A stretch of 64,000 nt of DNA from Paraburkholderia flagellata (GTDB taxonomy: Bacteria > Pseudomonadota > Gammaproteobacteria > Burkholderiales > Burkholderiaceae). Below the pieces are notes generated by a model. The model was not told the origin of the DNA and did not search any database. It was given only the letters and a program-made list of their open reading frames with translations. Positions 44,804-53,055 of the stretch are shown here, in pieces. Position 1 is the stretch's first letter, and every line of letters starts with the position of its first letter. Location: assembly GCF_021390645.1 (NCBI RefSeq), contig NZ_JAJEJT010000004.1, positions 1,116,001 through 1,180,000 on the forward strand. The letters are read 5' to 3'. The position numbers and the translations under genes were made by a program.

Positions 44804-45453
44804 GCCCCCCAAACGAGCAGACGCACGGGCGTCGGGTTATAGCCGTTGCACGGATTGTTCAGTTGCGGGCAGTTCGAGATCAGCACCGTCACGTCCTGTT
44901 CCGCGCGCACTTCCACGTATTTGCCGGGCGCGGAGATGCCGTCTTCGAACGTGAGCTTGCCAAGAGGCGTAACGGGCACATTCATGAAGAAGTTGATGTT
45001 GCTGACGATGTCGCGCTTGCCCAGCAGCGCGCCCACACCGCAGGTGCAGTGCGCGAGCGCGTTGAGGTAGCTATCGCGGCAGCTGTGCATGTGACGCTTT
45101 TCGAGCGCGTAGCGCACCGTGTTGCTCTCGGCCGCGCAGGCGCCGCCAAGCGTGTCGTGGCGGCCGCACGTATCGGCGACGATGGTGAGCAGCGGCGCGC
45201 CGCGGTTCGACATGAGCACGCTGCCCGCGCTCAGATAGAGGTTGCGCTGCGCACGGATGGTGTCCTGTGCGCTGTAGCGTTCGGTGGGGTCGGCGCTGCT
45301 GTAGAACAGCGTGTCCACGGCCTGGTTGCCCTCCAGGTCGACGATGCGCAGCGTTTCGCCGCGCTTCATGTCGTGCATCCACGGCTCGCCCGCGGGCAAG
45401 GTGAAATCGGTGTGGGCGTTGCGCTCGTCGAGCGCGCTTTCGATGATCGGCAT
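44800..45453 (-). CDS. DUF1989 protein, carboxyguanidine deiminase subunit (urea-carboxylase-associated protein 1)
   Basis: A 217-residue DUF1989 protein. Conserved blocks are [57 protein letters not shown] and [10 protein letters not shown]. Paired DUF1989 proteins in such operons form the carboxyguanidine deiminase that releases ammonia and yields allophanate. ATG 45453 has AAGGGAG. It is 16 bp after its partner gene and shares 4 bp with the carboxylase gene. Older annotation calls it urea carboxylase-associated protein. Confidence 0.87.
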   Translation of the reverse strand: MPIIESALDERNAHTDFTLPAGEPWMHDMKRGETLRIVDLEGNQAVDTLFYSSADPTERYSAQDTIRAQRNLYLSAGSVLMSNRGAPLLTIVADTCGRHDTLGGACAAESNTVRYALEKRHMHSCRDSYLNALAHCTCGVGALLGKRDIVSNINFFMNVPVTPLGKLTFEDGISAPGKYVEVRAEQDVTVLISNCPQLNNPCNGYNPTPVRLLVWGA

Positions 45454-45469
45454 GACAGCTCCCTTGCGC

Positions 45470-46249
45470 TCAGGCGAACAGACGGTCGGTGTTGATGAAA
45501 CCGCGCTCGTTCTCGGCGCAGGCCGTGCGGCACAGATCGTCGGCGCTCGCAGCAGAGTCCGCCGCATAGGCGCGCCAGGCAATGAGTTTCACCGGCTTCG
45601 GCGCGTACTCGCCGTGCGGATCGAGTGGGTGCGGTGCCGTTGAAAACGCCGCGAGCGTGTTCATCTCGAAGCGCAGGTCGAACGCCGCGCCCGCATGCGA
45701 ATGGCGCGGCACGAATTCGAGCGAGCCGTCCTCGCCCACGGCAACCTTGCTGAAGAAGTTGACGTTGGCCACGAGATCGCGCGGACCCAGGCCGTATTTC
45801 GCGAGTTCGAGCACGAGACTGTCGCGGCCGTTGCGGATCATGTCGTTGCGGTGTCCCTGGTAGCGCTGCTCGCCATACTTGCGCATGAATAGCGTCGCGT
45901 CGCCCACCCCGCCGAGGGGGTCGTGCCAACCGAGCGTATCTGCGGTAATCGAGGCGATCACGCGGCCCATGTCGGTATACAGCGCGTGGCCGCGCGTGAG
46001 ATGTGCCGTGTGCTGCGCCTTGAGCGTGTCGGCCATGTTGTAGCGTTCCAGCGGATCTTCCTGGCGGTGGAACACGGCGGCGAGATTGGCGCAGCCTTCG
46101 AGGTCGATCACGCGCAGCGCAAGGCCGCGGCGCAGGATGCCCGACCAATGGGCGCCAGCGGGAATCACGGTTTCCCACAGCACGTCCACGGGTGGCAAGG
46201 CGGATGGCAGATCAGGCTGCGCGCAGGCAGAGGAGAAGCGGGTCGGCAT
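45470..46249 (-). CDS. DUF1989 protein, carboxyguanidine deiminase subunit (urea-carboxylase-associated protein 2)
   Basis: A 259-residue DUF1989 protein, longer than its partner at both ends. Shared blocks: [40 protein letters not shown] and [14 protein letters not shown]. It is the first gene after the riboswitch; the ribosome-binding site AGGAG is at 46255-46259, 5 nt before the ATG. With the 44800 product it should form the two-subunit deiminase. The C-terminal tail carries two extra cysteines (LCRTACAEN) of unknown role. Confidence 0.87.
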   Translation of the reverse strand: MPTRFSSACAQPDLPSALPPVDVLWETVIPAGAHWSGILRRGLALRVIDLEGCANLAAVFHRQEDPLERYNMADTLKAQHTAHLTRGHALYTDMGRVIASITADTLGWHDPLGGVGDATLFMRKYGEQRYQGHRNDMIRNGRDSLVLELAKYGLGPRDLVANVNFFSKVAVGEDGSLEFVPRHSHAGAAFDLRFEMNTLAAFSTAPHPLDPHGEYAPKPVKLIAWRAYAADSAASADDLCRTACAENERGFINTDRLFA

Positions 46250-46268
46250 GGAGGCTCCTGTTTGCGAA

Positions 46269-46278
46269 GGGATAAAGC
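46269..46278 (-). promoter_or_regulatory. Expression-platform strand of the guanidine-I riboswitch
   Basis: On the transcript this reads GCTTTATCCC, complementary (with one bulge) to GGGATAAAAGC (46325-46315), which lies in the most conserved loop of the aptamer. Ligand binding would hold that loop inside the aptamer and free this strand; without ligand the two would pair. The strand ends 9 nt before the ribosome-binding site of the first gene, so control of translation or early termination is possible. Confidence 0.5.
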
Positions 46279-46302
46279 GTGAGAGGGCGACCGAACGACA
46301 TC

Positions 46303-46442
46303 GCGACCTCCCGGGCTTTTATCCCTCCGTGGAGCCTCATCGCCGCCTTGCAGGCAAGGTGGGAGACGAGACCGGATTGCTCTCGGACCAGACATCGGAC
46401 GCGGTATGAACAGATGTGCCACGCCGACCGGAACCCTAGCGA
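46303..46442 (-). promoter_or_regulatory. Guanidine-I (ykkC) riboswitch aptamer
   Basis: Read leftward, the leader shows the three conserved ykkC blocks in order and spacing: CTAGGGTTCCG (near 46440-46430), CTGGTCCGAGAGC (46391-46379) and CACGG-A-GGGATAAAAGC followed by CCGGGAGG (46331-46307). These match the guanidine-I consensus closely. It lies 54 bp before the first DUF1989 gene and must control the whole operon 46249-36541, switching it on when free guanidine is present. This makes guanidine, not urea, the predicted substrate of the pathway. Confidence 0.93.
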
Positions 46443-46487
46443 TCCTAAGATGATGCAAATTGCTTCGCACCTCTCGCCGGGCTAATT

Positions 46488-46504
46488 AGCGAGTTCTGTG
46501 CCAA
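46488..46504 (-). promoter_or_regulatory. Candidate sigma-54 promoter of the guanidine operon
   Basis: Read leftward: TTGGCAC-AGAAC-TCGCT, against the sigma-54 consensus TTGGCAC-N5-TTGCW. The GG and GC dinucleotides have the required spacing and only one core base differs. Transcription would start near 46477, about 35 nt before the riboswitch. Sigma-54 use would fit a nitrogen-assimilation operon, but near matches arise by chance in 64 kb and no complete NtrC site was seen upstream. Confidence 0.4.
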
Positions 46505-46934
46505 GTCTGTTTGAATGCGCTGGAGGCCGCCTCGATGCGCTCTCGCGGCAAGCGCGGGAACGCGGCGCGCGCCGCGACCCACTACACCCGCGCAATCGCA
46601 GTGCAGTGCGTGCACCATGTTGCAAGACCAGGCACCGCGACGGGGCACCGTGCATGCTCATGCAGCGCTCCGAGGGCGCAAAAGGTCAATGGCATATGAA
46701 TTGCGTTCGCATGCGGTTCTCCCTACCCGCTCATTCGCTTTCCATGCAACCCGTCCCGCACATCGCCGCGCGCCTGCGCCAGTTCCTCTATGCCATGCTC
46801 GCCGCGCGCTTTATCGAACTCGCTCCGCGCGCGACTTCTCACGCGAAACGCGAATAGTGGCTTCCTTGCCTTCGAGCGTATCGTCATCCTGAGCCTGCGC
46901 CAGCAAGCGTGCGGCGCCTCCTCGAACTTCGTGC
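46505..46934. other. Gene-free region between the guanidine operon and the LysR remnant
   Basis: About 430 bp with several overlapping frames but none with a ribosome-binding site or recognisable protein. A half NtrC-like site (TGCACCA near 46610) has no matching second half. The right part (from about 46735) may hold the worn-out N-terminal half of the LysR remnant, but I could not align it to the family. Confidence 0.4.
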
Positions 46935-47292
46935 TTGTGCCGCTCTACGTGCAGCGTTCACGCGGCGGATCTGTGCGGCGAACCGTTCAGCGCCTACCCG
47001 CGCGCGGCAGGTGTCGTCGTCCACGGGCGAACTCTCTCCGTGTGCGCCAAACGCGGCTTCGAGCACAAAGTTGTGCAGGAAGCCCAGCAGGCGTCGACGC
47101 TGGTCGGTCTGATCGCAACGGGGCTCGGCATTGCGCTCGTGCCGGCCTTGCTGCGCGCCATCGCGGTACCCGGCGTCGTGTTTCGCACCCTCGATGACGA
47201 CGACGCTCTACATCGCGCACCGCTACGCAGATGAGAACGCGCGCGTCACGCAGTTCGTCGACCTGGCGCTCGCGTCCCGGCAAGAGCCATGA
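46935..47292 (+). pseudogene. LysR-family regulator remnant (C-terminal half, frameshifted)
   Basis: One frame encodes the end of a LysR effector domain: LCGEPFSAYPRAAG, GFEHKVVQEAQQASTLVGLI and ATGLGIALVPALL, then VVFRTLDD. Just after this (near 47200) the match moves to another frame, TTLYIAHRYADENARVTQFV, and ends at TGA 47290-47292 with DLALASRQEP. No DNA-binding half or start is recognisable. It therefore looks like a decayed regulator that once stood divergent to the guanidine operon. Confidence 0.65.
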
Positions 47293-47594
47293 CTGGGACG
47301 CAGCGGACGCGGCCACATAAGGACCGCCTGGGCAAAACATCAAGACGCAAGGCCAGCCACTCTGGCTTGGCGTTTGACAGCCTTAAGTGAGGTCGTTGAC
47401 ATATTCACGACCTCCAGGCTCCTCCGTCTCAACTCCATCCGCACTACTGAGTAAATCAAGCGGTGCGCCAACGCGCAGCTCCGTCCCGCAAGCGGGCCAG
47501 TGTCCTCAAGCGTTGGATCGGCTCACCCGGCTGACCAGCGCGAGCGCGCATAACCGGGTATCGTGTCGACTATCCAAAACCTCCACCCTCGCCC
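47293..47594. other. Intergenic region with one hairpin
   Basis: About 300 bp between the LysR remnant and the methyltransferase-like gene, without a credible gene. A 12-bp stem with one mismatch (arms 47345-47356 and 47362-47373, 5-nt loop) may be the old terminator of the LysR gene. No T-run follows. Confidence 0.4.
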
Positions 47595-48488
47595 ATGAAT
47601 CCGGTCCATCGTCATCGAGTCCCCGCCCGTCTTGCACTGAAACGTGCTGCCGCCATGGCCACGGCGTCTTTCGCGCTCTTCGCGGCTGGGTGCACGACGC
47701 CCGCACAGCAGGCCGGGCACAGCGCGCAGACGCAATCTGCGGCCTCCTCTTCACTCGATGCTGCGATCGCCGGTCCCCAGCGCAGTGAGCGGGCCAAAGC
47801 GCGCGACGCCTATCGACATCCGAACGAGACGTTGCAGTTCTTCGGCGTCGAGCCCACGCAAACAGTGCTCGAAATCGCACCGGGCGGCGGCTGGTACACG
47901 GATATCCTGGCGCCGTGGCTGCACGATCACGGCCATCTTTACGAGGCCCAATACGTCAGCACGTCAGCGGAACTGGCCGCCGAAGACCGCGACTCCGACG
48001 CCGCTTTTTTGCGCAAGCTCGCGGCGGCCCCGGCGCTCTATGGCAACGTCAAGGTCGGCACGTTGCACGCAGGTGAATTCAAGGGCTTCGACGCAAACGG
48101 CCAGTTCGACGAGGTGCTCACGTTCCGCAACATCCACAACTGGATCAAGGATGGCCAGATCGACGACAACCTGCGCGCGTTCTATGTCGCGCTGAAACCC
48201 GGCGGCGTGCTTGGCGTCGAGGAGCATCGCGCGCGGCGAGGCACGACCGTCCAGCAAATGATCGATTCCGGCTATGTGACCGAAGAGTACGTGATCGAGC
48301 ATGCGCAGGGCGCGGGCTTCGTGCTGGCCGCACGCAGCGAGATCAACGCGAATCCGAAGGACACCAAGGATTATCCGCACGGCGTCTGGTCGCTGCCCCC
48401 GACCTACAAGGGCGGCGACGTGGACCGCGCGCAGTATGCCGCTATCGGCGAATCGGATCGCATGACGCTCAGGTTCATCAAGCCATAG
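47595..48488 (+). CDS. Exported methyltransferase-fold lipoprotein
   Basis: A 297-residue protein with a lipobox FAAGC (lipid on C33) and then a class I SAM-dependent methyltransferase-type domain: TVLEIAPGGGWYTDILAPWL (motif I), FDEVLTFRNIHNWI and ALKPGGVLGVEEHRA. It belongs to the predicted methyltransferase group in which many members are exported. Exported methyltransferases are odd because SAM is cytoplasmic, so another ligand or function is possible. Stands alone. Confidence 0.8.
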   Translation: MNPVHRHRVPARLALKRAAAMATASFALFAAGCTTPAQQAGHSAQTQSAASSSLDAAIAGPQRSERAKARDAYRHPNETLQFFGVEPTQTVLEIAPGGGWYTDILAPWLHDHGHLYEAQYVSTSAELAAEDRDSDAAFLRKLAAAPALYGNVKVGTLHAGEFKGFDANGQFDEVLTFRNIHNWIKDGQIDDNLRAFYVALKPGGVLGVEEHRARRGTTVQQMIDSGYVTEEYVIEHAQGAGFVLAARSEINANPKDTKDYPHGVWSLPPTYKGGDVDRAQYAAIGESDRMTLRFIKP

Positions 48489-48966
48489 CGCAGCCGCAGT
48501 GTATCGACCGCACACGGGTTCGGGCATTCGAATCGTCGCGGAGCAAGAATCGTTGCGGTGTCACGCCGCTAGCTCGCGAAAACCTCACTGCGAAAGTGTG
48601 CGAGTCGACAAGACCCGGTTTGATCTGCAGCGTCACGTCGACGGGTTTGCGTGGTGAGCACGGCGGCGGCTACAAGCAATACGAGCGGCGATCGACGAAG
48701 CTCGCACCGTTAGAGGATTTCTGCTCCCACCACGGTCCGTGCACCCGCGACCGCCCAATCGGGAAAACGCCTAATTCGCTGCGATCGCCGCTACGGCATA
48801 ATCCGCCATTGAGTGGAAGCGCTTCCACTTAATGTGTTCCTGCGATGCTGTTCGCATCGAATGGGCCGAACATAGGCCTCGTCGCCGACAGCTCGCGAAT
48901 GGACTTCTCTCTCACAGCGGGGGGTGATTCGTTATCCCTTGCCAAATCGATAGTGAATCCGTCGCT
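48489..48966. other. Intergenic region carrying a LacI-type operator
   Basis: About 480 bp with no frame I would call. The main feature is the perfect 18-bp palindrome at 48812-48829, listed separately. The rest shows no repeat or terminator that stands out. The promoter of the MFS gene at 48967 must be here. Confidence 0.5.
48812..48829. promoter_or_regulatory. LacI/GalR-type operator palindrome
   Basis: AGTGGAAGCGCTTCCACT is a perfect 18-bp palindrome with the central CG and the TGGAAGCG-half typical of LacI/GalR-family operators. It lies 138 bp before the sugar-efflux-type MFS gene at 48967. No LacI-family regulator is encoded in this window, so the repressor must act from elsewhere. Confidence 0.65.
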
Positions 48967-50247
48967 ATGTCTGGCAAAACCGGCAATAGATCTGCGCTGC
49001 GCCTCGTGATCGCATCGAGGCTCTTTTCGGGCGCGACGATAGCAATGTTTCTGTCGGGGCTTGGCGCGTCAGCTGCGGCACCGCAGATCGTCATGTTCCT
49101 GGTGAAAGAGCTCGGTGCCCCGTTGCCATTGGCGGGACTGTATTACCTGACGAGTCTTGCGGCCCCGGTGGCAGGCTATTGCGTGGGGCGCTACTCCGAC
49201 CGCACCGGCAACCGTCTTGGTCTGTTCCGCGTGTGCGCCGCGACAGGCTTTGCCGGTTGGGCGGGGCTGGCGCTGTCCACATCGGTCTGGATGCCTTTCG
49301 TGATCGGCGTCGTTCTGCTGGCGATTTCCGGCGCTTCGACCTCGCAAATTTTTGCAGCTGTCCACGATGAACTTGGCCGCAAGCCTGCTGATTCAGATGA
49401 AAGCGTCGTGGCCATTATTCGTATGGCATTGACCGGCGGTTGGATCGTCGGTCCGGTTGTCGGCGCGTGGGTGGCGGCCACCTATGGTTTGCGTCCCATG
49501 TTATGGATGACCGCGGCCTGCACGCTTTTGCAGATCGCCCCGCTCGGAACGCTGAATCCAGCGCCTCTGCGCGAGCCCAAACCGGCTAGCGAGCCCGCGC
49601 ATCACGCCGGCGTGCGCGCCATGTTGCCGCTGCTGATGTTCACAGGACTCTTCGTTTTGGTCTACGCAGGCGAACCCGTGAAGTATGGTTTTCTGCTGAT
49701 TTATATGGAGGAGCACCTCAAGCTGAGTCCGCCAGTCCGAGGCGCGGTTATCGGCATTCAACCATTTATCGAGCTGCTTATCATGCCCTTCAGCATCGGC
49801 TTGGGGCGCAGATTCGGCAATGTGTGGCTGATGTGTTTCGCGGCTGCCCTCGGCGTGCTGGCCAATCTGTGTTTTGCACTTTGGCCATCCGCCGTGGGCA
49901 TGTTCGCCGGACAGATCCTCATGGGCGGAGTTTGGGGCGTCTTCATGGTATTGGGGATTATCGTTGCCCAACGTCTGCTGCCCGAGGCGGTGGCGACGGC
50001 GTCGGCGATTTTCATGAGTTCGAGCGCGCTTGCGTCGGCGCTCGGCGGCAGCGCGGGCGGCCTGGGTGTCGCCATGCTGGGCCTTCCCCGTGTCTTTTTG
50101 TTGCCCGCGCTCTTCGCTGGGCTTGCCGTTGTGGGATTGGCGTCGATGGCGCGTAGCGCCAGTTTTCAGGAACGTTTGTCCCGTGCGAATGCGTCGGGCG
50201 ATTCATCCCTCGTGTCGGGCAGGTCAGCGAGTGAAACCGCCACCTGA
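48967..50247 (+). CDS. MFS transporter, sugar-efflux (SET) type
   Basis: A 426-residue carrier with twelve predicted membrane segments. The early region APQIVMFLVKELGAPLPLAG, the GLYYLTSLAAPVAGYCVG stretch and YSDRTGNRLGLF resemble the SetA/SetB sugar-efflux group. The LacI-type operator 138 bp upstream supports a sugar-related role. It stands alone. The substrate is unknown; export of a sugar or a non-metabolised sugar analogue is the family-based guess. Confidence 0.8.
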   Translation: MSGKTGNRSALRLVIASRLFSGATIAMFLSGLGASAAAPQIVMFLVKELGAPLPLAGLYYLTSLAAPVAGYCVGRYSDRTGNRLGLFRVCAATGFAGWAGLALSTSVWMPFVIGVVLLAISGASTSQIFAAVHDELGRKPADSDESVVAIIRMALTGGWIVGPVVGAWVAATYGLRPMLWMTAACTLLQIAPLGTLNPAPLREPKPASEPAHHAGVRAMLPLLMFTGLFVLVYAGEPVKYGFLLIYMEEHLKLSPPVRGAVIGIQPFIELLIMPFSIGLGRRFGNVWLMCFAAALGVLANLCFALWPSAVGMFAGQILMGGVWGVFMVLGIIVAQRLLPEAVATASAIFMSSSALASALGGSAGGLGVAMLGLPRVFLLPALFAGLAVVGLASMARSASFQERLSRANASGDSSLVSGRSASETAT

Positions 50248-50371
50248 GAAAGCTCGAGTGCCACATTGCCGGTTCAGGGCGACGTTGTCTACTGCTTCGG
50301 CGAAGCGCAGCACGACTAAGACCCGTTCCATGAGCCCTGGCGCGACTATCACGCACTCATGGAGCCGTAGG

Positions 50372-51355
50372 TCAGGCGTCAACAGGCGCGTGGTGTTCCC
50401 GCTTGCCGGCGTGATGCTTGACGGTCTGCCGGTGAGCGTTGGCCGTCGAACCTGTCCGGTACGATGCGAACTGCACCCTGACGCGATGCGAATGCGCCAG
50501 CACCGAATGGTGATGATGCAGCCGGGTGCTTGCGTAATAGTGCGGCTCGACGACGGGCGTCTCGTCGCCGTTCAGCCATCGGCGTATCGTGACGAGGTCG
50601 GCGGAGCGCCCCCACGATGTTTGCGAGCCGAGCAGCGCAATCATCACCTGGCCATTCGGCATGTTCGCATCGACCACGATGCAGCGCCCCGCCTCGCGGA
50701 TATAGCCGGTCTTTGCGACCAGAACGTCCCAATCGGCTGCGCGGACGATCGGGTCGGTGTTGTGATAGAACCTCGTCCTGCTGCCGATCTGCTGTTCATA
50801 GCGGGGAAGTGTCGTGTATTCGCCGATCAACGGGTAGTGCGCCGCGGCTTGCGCCATCTTCACGACGTCGCGTGCCGTCGAGAAATCGTCCGGCGAGAGC
50901 CCGGTTGGATCGGCGAAGTGCGAATTGGTCATATGTAGCGCGCGGGCCTTTTCATTCATCTTCTGGATGAACGCAGGCTGGCCGCCCGGGAACGCACGAG
51001 ACAGCGCGGACGCCGCGCGGTTTTCGGACGACATGAGCGCAAGGCGCAGCATCTCTCCCCGTTCGAGCGACACACCGATCGGGATGCGCGACCCCGAGTG
51101 CTTGAGCCGATCGATGTCGTCATCGTCGACGGTCACCGTGTCTCCCAGCGGCTGGGCGCTGTCCAGCACGACCATTGCCGTCATCAGCTTGGTGAGCGAC
51201 GCGATCGGCTGGAGGTCGTCGGCATTCTTTTCCAGCAGGACTTCGCCGCGTCCGACGTCGTACACGATTGCGCTACGTGAATAAAGGAATGGCGTCTCGG
51301 CCCATGCGACGAATGGCACAGTGGCGAGCAATAGCGCGCTGAGAAAGTTCTTCAT
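50372..51355 (-). CDS. D-alanyl-D-alanine endopeptidase/carboxypeptidase (PbpG-like, S11)
   Basis: A 327-residue periplasmic peptidase. Signal peptide ends FVAWA-ETP (residue 19). All active-site motifs are present: S53LTK (nucleophile S53, base K56), S110EN and K215TG. It trims cross-links or terminal D-Ala in peptidoglycan. The C-terminal 60 residues are His/Arg-rich (RLHHHHSVLAHSHR) and unlike PbpG. ATG 51355 has GAGG about 11 nt upstream. Confidence 0.9.
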   Translation of the reverse strand: MKNFLSALLLATVPFVAWAETPFLYSRSAIVYDVGRGEVLLEKNADDLQPIASLTKLMTAMVVLDSAQPLGDTVTVDDDDIDRLKHSGSRIPIGVSLERGEMLRLALMSSENRAASALSRAFPGGQPAFIQKMNEKARALHMTNSHFADPTGLSPDDFSTARDVVKMAQAAAHYPLIGEYTTLPRYEQQIGSRTRFYHNTDPIVRAADWDVLVAKTGYIREAGRCIVVDANMPNGQVMIALLGSQTSWGRSADLVTIRRWLNGDETPVVEPHYYASTRLHHHHSVLAHSHRVRVQFASYRTGSTANAHRQTVKHHAGKREHHAPVDA

Positions 51356-51816
51356 GGCGTTCACACCTCGGGACGGCAATCAGGTGATGGCGGGTCCGAC
51401 GTGATGGATTGTCCCCAACAACTAAACTGTAGTTGCTCATTGCCGGAATGAGTGTGTGAAAGAAGACGCAATTTTTCTCCCCGGACGGATGACCGGTCAT
51501 GAGCAAAGTGACAGAGGCTTGCCGACCCGTTGCCGCCAGGTGTCATCGATGTGCAACCGGCGCTGCAGGCCAACAAATGCGGTGGGAGGATCGCCTGGCC
51601 GGGCTTCCGTTGCCTTCCCGGGAAGCGTTGCCTTGCTTCGCAGAATGCGGCCGCACGTACGCCGACCAGGGCCGGGGAAAGCCCGGGCCACTACGCCAGG
51701 TTCCGGCGCAATGCAGGCTGCCAGATCGCCCGAAGTGTGCGTTGCCGCCCCTAATCCTGACCGACCTCACGCTAACGTCTTCCCATCCAGCCGTTACTGG
51801 CAGGCAGGAGGCGACG
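51356..51816. other. Intergenic region, nothing recognised
   Basis: About 460 bp between the leftward peptidase and a rightward small gene. A short imperfect palindrome, CAACT/AGTTG (51419-51423 and 51431-51435), lies near the peptidase promoter. An in-frame extension of the next gene back to 51499 lacks a ribosome-binding site and is not called. Confidence 0.4.
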
Positions 51817-52095
51817 ATGGAGCATCTGGTTAGAGTGCATAACGAGAACGACCGGCAAACGCTGGAATGGCTGCGCCGGCACGTTGGCGACACCGCCATC
51901 GCTGCTGCCGTCCAGCGATGCGAGGGGTCACGGAAACCCTATCTGTCTGACGTCTGCAGACAGCTCGGCGTCAGGGTCCCGCGGCTTCATGTGCCACCGC
52001 GAGAGAACCCGAGTCCGGTGGCCGAACAATCGCTGGCGAACATCCGGCGCATCCTTGCCGCACGCATCGCGCTGACCGTAGCGAGCGAGAAATGA
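51817..52095 (+). CDS. Small hypothetical protein, 92 residues
   Basis: A soluble protein starting MEHLVRVHNENDRQTLEWLR, with DTAIAAAVQRCEGSRKPYLS and VCRQLGVRVPRLHVPP following. AGGAGG lies 5 nt before the ATG. The helical first half and the VCRQLGV segment suggest a small DNA- or protein-binding module like those on Burkholderia plasmids and islands, but no family can be named. Confidence 0.6.
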   Translation: MEHLVRVHNENDRQTLEWLRRHVGDTAIAAAVQRCEGSRKPYLSDVCRQLGVRVPRLHVPPRENPSPVAEQSLANIRRILAARIALTVASEK

Positions 52096-52335
52096 CCGGC
52101 TCGGTTCATAGGTTCGGTCGGGACGATGCAACGACTCCATTGCATCGCGATGAAGCGCACTGGCGGCTTTCCGCTGTCCACCAGGCGTAACGGTTGCGGT
52201 CGACGGCATCATGGCGGTTTTGGGCGTTCAGGCGTAGCCGAAACGACTCATCAGACGCGCACAGCACTACGCTCCACGCCGTCCCAGGCAGGGACGGCAT
52301 GGTATCCATCGCACGACCGGGTCAGACGAAATCGC

Positions 52336-52638
52336 TTATGACCCGCCAAAGAACACTGGCTTCATTCCACTCGCGCTGGCCGGATGGCCCATCTGCGACG
52401 AACCATTGGTCGCAGGGCCGTAGCCGCCGCCCTGGTCTGTCGCACTGCCCGTGGTGGCCGACATATTGGCAGGAAAGTCGACGGTATTCGCATTCGCCGG
52501 ATTGAAGCCGGCTTGCTGAAGCTGAGCGATCTCACCCTGCACTTGTGCGCGCGTCAACCCCCCGTCCGACTGCGCCATCGATGCAATTGGCACAGCTATG
52601 ACGGCGACCGCGCAAACTGTGTGGACTAACGTCTTCAT
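52336..52638 (-). CDS. DUF4148 small exported protein
   Basis: A 100-residue protein with a signal peptide (MKTLVHTVCAVAVIAVPIASMA) and a short DUF4148-type region beginning LTRAQVQGEIAQLQQAGFNP, then a Gly/Asn/Ser-rich tail. GAGG lies 9-11 nt before the ATG. DUF4148 proteins occur in many copies in Burkholderia; they are small periplasmic proteins of unknown function. Start ATG 52638 is favoured over any upstream extension because the signal peptide then begins at residue 1. Confidence 0.8.
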   Translation of the reverse strand: MKTLVHTVCAVAVIAVPIASMAQSDGGLTRAQVQGEIAQLQQAGFNPANANTVDFPANMSATTGSATDQGGGYGPATNGSSQMGHPASASGMKPVFFGGS

Positions 52639-53055
52639 AATGGTCCGCCTCGTGGTTGGTTGCTCCGGTTGACACGCGCCTGGCTTTTCGCGGTCAGACG
52701 ATCGAAGATCAGGCGCGCCGATGCGAGGCATGATGACCTCCCCAGCGACTAATCCCATCTCGAAGCGATGCAGTGAAGCCGGAGCGCCCGAGTCCATATC
52801 TCCAACCCAGCCTTGTACGACGCGAAGCTTATCGACTGAGGTTCTGCTCGAGGACATGGACGACGCGACGCTTGCGTGACTGGGCGGCCGCCCTACCGCC
52901 GAAGTCAGTCGGTGGTACAGCGAAATCTCCTGATCGCCACTCTCATTATAATTTTCCGTGCGCCCGCTGGCCTCCATCACATGATGGAGATCGTCTTCAA
53001 TGCCCTTTGCCTGCGCACGTTTCGCCGTGACTCAAAGCTCCTCGCTCGGGTCAAA
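52639..53055. other. Intergenic region, nothing recognised
   Basis: About 415 bp between the DUF4148 gene and the end of glnA. A short palindrome CCATCACATGATGG lies near 52975. No frame here is convincing. Both flanking genes read leftward, so this region should hold the glnA terminator and the DUF4148 promoter, but neither could be pinned down. Confidence 0.4.

Noticed and set aside
41123..44842. A 1239-codon rightward open frame opposite the carboxylase gene
   Set aside because: It mirrors the carboxylase gene on the other strand. Long antisense frames are common opposite high-GC genes; its product is Arg/His/Ala-rich without any domain, and the carboxylase on the minus strand has complete motifs.
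46600..46625. NtrC binding site upstream of the guanidine operon
   Set aside because: Only one half (TGCACCA) is present; the second half does not match.
50290..50366. Remnant of a coding sequence after the SET-like carrier
   Set aside because: One frame reads GDVVYCFGEAQHD, stop, DPFHEPWRDYHALMEP, which looks protein-like, but it is too short to assign and may be chance.
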